Of a stretch of 33,530 nucleotides of DNA, positions 31,121 to 33,530 are shown piece by piece. The notes under the pieces were generated by a model. That model searched no databases and was not told the origin of the DNA. It worked only from the letters and a program-made list of their open reading frames with translations. The stretch covers positions 1 to 33,530 of the forward strand of contig LRSR01002703.1 in the NCBI GenBank assembly GCA_001579985.1, given 5' to 3'. The translations under genes were made by a program, and so were the position numbers. The stretch's first letter is position 1, and every line of letters begins with the position of its first letter. The stretch is from Hypsibius dujardini (lineage: Eukaryota; Tardigrada; Eutardigrada; Parachela; Hypsibiidae).

Positions 31121-31970
31121 CCCCCGCCTATGTGAATGTTAATTTCTTCGTGACATATGCTGTGCTCATGAGTACCCTACGGAAAACAATCAACTGACGA
31201 TGTCAACATGACATGTTGTTGCATATGTTGCATAGTTCAAAGATCTTCAATTTTTAGCCTGAGAGAATTAAAGGCACACACCTAAATGTATAGAGGGTAC
31301 CTAATACAGTATAGTATCCTCCAGAGCAAGCCAGGAACGGCTCGAGCGAACAACCGAAATATTAGCTCCGTCACGAGCCGATCCTGCTAGAGAGACATGA
31401 ATCTAAACATTGCTGAGAAAATGTCCTCAAAAGCTTCTCCAACTTCAACTCAGCGAAGCAGCAACTATCTGCGGAGTTTGTAAAACAGACGTCCTGGTTT
31501 CAGCTCTACTGCCGGTAATTTTACCAAGGGCAGAGCTGAAACCGGCAGTCCTCAAGGCGTTATGGAGAAGGTTCCATTTTGGGAAGGCTCGCACGCGTAA
31601 TGCAGTAGGCCAGCACTTAAAGCAGAAAAGGATCGACCGCCCGGTAGTCCACCGTCTTCCAGTTAAATGCTTTCTTATGGTCTACGCTGCGTACCACAAT
31701 CCCGAGCCACGCCCAACTTGAAAAAAGTCAAAATGACACGTTCACGTTACTGTTTCCGCAAGACAAGACTGATAATCCTCATTATATACCAGAGATAGCG
31801 ACGGCCGTTCTACAGACCGTCAAACCATTTGTGGTAAGCTTCCGGCAACAGAGGCACACATCTCACAACCCAGTCGGCTTGTTCCGATGGATAAAGCCAA
31901 ACAAGTTGAGCGAAAGCAGGCTTGAACTCTTCGGCCGTCGTCATGTTGTGGACATCCTCCAATATCGTGA
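31121..31970. other. Calpain 3' flank with a compound hairpin and an ambiguous open frame
   Basis: No secure gene. A strong hairpin lies at 31496-31543 (see findings). From about 31640 the plus strand is open to 32197 and reads in part TFTLLFPQDKTDNPHYIPEI and ATAVLQTVKPFV, but other frames and the minus strand are open in the overlapping part too. No polyadenylation hexamer is obvious. Confidence 0.4.
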
Positions 31971-32477
31971 CGGAAGCCATCACACGCCATCCATCAAGGT
32001 GTCGTCCCCGAATACTCCGCGCAAACCAGACAATCGCTCAATGCACACCTCACACGCAATCATCGTCACCTCCAAGAGGTTTGGGAAAAAAGGAACGTAC
32101 CCATCATCCTCCCAAACGAAAAAAAACGAGCGCCTTCCCACTGGTGCAACGCTATCATTGTTCCAGCGGTACAGAAGAATACACCGAACCTGCTTGTAAT
32201 AGAAGCCGATGGAGTAGATTTTCTCGTGGATGCCATATCCGTCGACGTCATCGCGACACCGTTGCCCGTTATCCTGATAAATAAGAGAACGAACGTGGTT
32301 TCCAAGAAAACCGTGCCGACAGTGATCATCGAATTTGAAGAAATTCTCACCGCCCGTGGGATATTCGTAAATTCCCTTGTTCAAGCGACCATTCAGAGAA
32401 GGCCATTACTTGTCCCCTCGCAGGGGTCTCTTGCTGGCATGACTGTCGCTGCGACGAACGGGGTTGGACAACCGTAG
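31971..32477 (+). CDS. Ambiguous 168-codon open frame, unrecognised
   Basis: Plus-strand frame without a near-start Met (first Met codon at 32226) that ends in TAG. It reads in part LQEVWEKRNVPIILPNE, NTPNLLVIEADGVDFLVDAI and VPTVIIEFEEILTARGIFVN, which has protein-like hydrophobic patterning. However the minus strand (32384-31980) and two other plus frames are open across the same DNA, so strand and frame are not settled. It could be an exon, a decayed mobile-element gene, or chance. Confidence 0.25.
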   Translation, partial: RKPSHAIHQGVVPEYSAQTRQSLNAHLTRNHRHLQEVWEKRNVPIILPNEKKRAPSHWCNAIIVPAVQKNTPNLLVIEADGVDFLVDAISVDVIATPLPVILINKRTNVVSKKTVPTVIIEFEEILTARGIFVNSLVQATIQRRPLLVPSQGSLAGMTVAATNGVGQP

Positions 32478-32825
32478 GCAGCTCTTATCAATGATGGCCA
32501 CCTCACTCACTTCCGGCAGACTAACCAGATACTGCCAATAATGGCACACCCTGTGTAAGGAAGATAAAACCACATAATGGGTTAGTGAGCAGTCAGCATC
32601 CTTTTTACTCGGAAACTTTTATTGTTCATAGAGTCAATCCATCAATCAAATCGTCAGACAAGCAGAAAAAGGGGAGAACTAAAAAGATCCACCAATCAAT
32701 CAATCGTCCACCATGTATTCAGTGGAAGCGTTGGGGCTAGAAGTAAACTAACAGTAAAACTACGGCCAACCAGAAATTAGACTTAATTATCCACAATCTA
32801 ACATTTCCTACTAACCTCCGCAGTT
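32478..32825. other. Spacer without visible gene
   Basis: Contains CAATCAATC runs (32638-32648, 32691-32705) and nothing that I can identify as coding. Confidence 0.5.
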
Positions 32826-32827
32826 TT

Positions 32828-32970
32828 CATCCCGTTGCCAGTCGACAAAACGTGAAGATCTCCTTCAGAATTTCCGGTGGAACCTGGTCAATGGCAATCG
32901 AGCCCTCCACACTCACCGGAGCAGTCTCCTCCGATCGGACACACACTCGCTTACTTGGTGGTACACTCAT
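32828..32970 (-). CDS. Possible F-box-like fragment
   Basis: Minus-strand ATG frame of 47 residues starting MSVPPSKRVCV and containing IDQVPPEILKEIFTFCRLAT, which resembles the start of an F-box (LPPEIxxxIFxxL). The frame hits TGA 20 bases before a good donor (GTTAGT), so either the gene is broken, the fragment is a chance match, or a donor inside the frame (GTAAGC or GTGAGT) is used and the F-box-like part is intronic. No following exon was found to the left. Confidence 0.25.
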
Positions 32971-33524
32971 TTTCAGTTTAAGGGAAAACGGAAGAGTGGT
33001 TTCTTTGAGATAGACAAATGAACAGAAAGCAAGTGACAGGAAAAAATGAAAGAAATTGTGGAATTTTCAGGTTTGAAATGTTCCAAGGAAAAATGTTCGA
33101 TAAGATTGGCTCCTTTCGTTCGATATAGTACTGTAACTGATTCCCTGCGGACGTTCGTTCCGTTTAAACAATAAGAACATCCGCTCCGCACGTTCCGAAA
33201 TCCGCAGCGTCCGTTCCGCATTGCGTTGAGCGTTCGTTCTGCCCCCTGTGGGAAAAATCCAAGTCACGCCTTCCACTCTACTCCAACCAACCAGCTTCGA
33301 CCTCTGACATCATCGCACCGGTGTGCGTCTGGTTGACGCGTTGACTGCCTGCCTGCCTCTCTATTAAAGTCTTGCGAAAAGACTTTTTGGAGAATCGTTC
33401 GTGGATTCGAGGTCGCCGACGGAAAAACACCACTCGTCTTCCCCTCATCCTCACTGAATCATTTTCGATTTTCTATTTGTATCGGATCCCATCTTTGCGA
33501 TCATCTCGGAAGGAATAATTCACA
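32971..33524. other. Right-end spacer and probable promoter of a gene beyond the window
   Basis: A cluster of CGTTC/GTTCCG motifs occurs at 33148-33238. An ATG in good context (TTCACAATGCCG) at 33525-33527 resembles the calpain start context (TACACAATGCCT) and may begin a plus-strand gene, but only two codons are inside the window. Confidence 0.3.
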
Positions 33525-33530
33525 ATGCCG

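Overview
The window is animal nuclear DNA, most likely from an invertebrate bilaterian. Its genes are split by GT-AG introns, many of them 50-150 bases, and encode metazoan chromatin, RNA-processing and signalling proteins. Introns and spacers are full of TCTG/CAGA microsatellites, GATT runs and small fold-back elements. The sequence alone does not let me name the phylum. Exons were assembled by eye from splice sites, reading-frame phase and recalled family motifs; no alignment or search was run.

Layout. (1) 208-2073, minus: the 5' three coding exons of a GMC oxidoreductase that runs off the left edge. (2) 2.1-4.9 kb: repeats plus a weakly supported minus-strand gene (4074-4657). (3) 4969-9078, minus: a complete ten-exon MDM1-like gene. 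(4) A 0.7 kb divergent promoter region holding a phased array of palindromes. (5) 9800-11110, plus: RPP14 (RNase P/MRP subunit), then after only 40 bases a RAMAC-like ORF (activator of the mRNA cap methyltransferase); this is a candidate bicistronic or operon unit. (6) 11.1-14.1 kb: a fold-back element, a MITE copy and several doubtful small reading frames. (7) 14146-19680, plus: a complete fifteen-exon BRPF gene (PHD-knuckle-PHD, bromodomain, PWWP). (8) 19.7-26.0 kb: a nest of TA-flanked fold-back elements that also contains a candidate secreted cysteine-rich peptide gene (22262-23913). (9) 26065-31120, plus: a complete fifteen-exon calpain whose catalytic Cys, His and Asn, and the oxyanion Gln, are all replaced. 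(10) 31.1-33.5 kb: ambiguous open frames, a possible F-box fragment and a possible start codon at the very end.

The genes do not form one pathway. RPP14 and RAMAC both act in RNA maturation; BRPF is a histone-acetyltransferase scaffold; MDM1 is a microtubule/centriole protein; the calpain is probably a non-proteolytic regulator. The most interesting structural points are the RPP14-RAMAC tandem, the pseudo-calpain, the palindrome array between MDM1 and RPP14, and the fact that all four long genes carry complementary TCTG and CAGA tracts in different introns of the same transcript.
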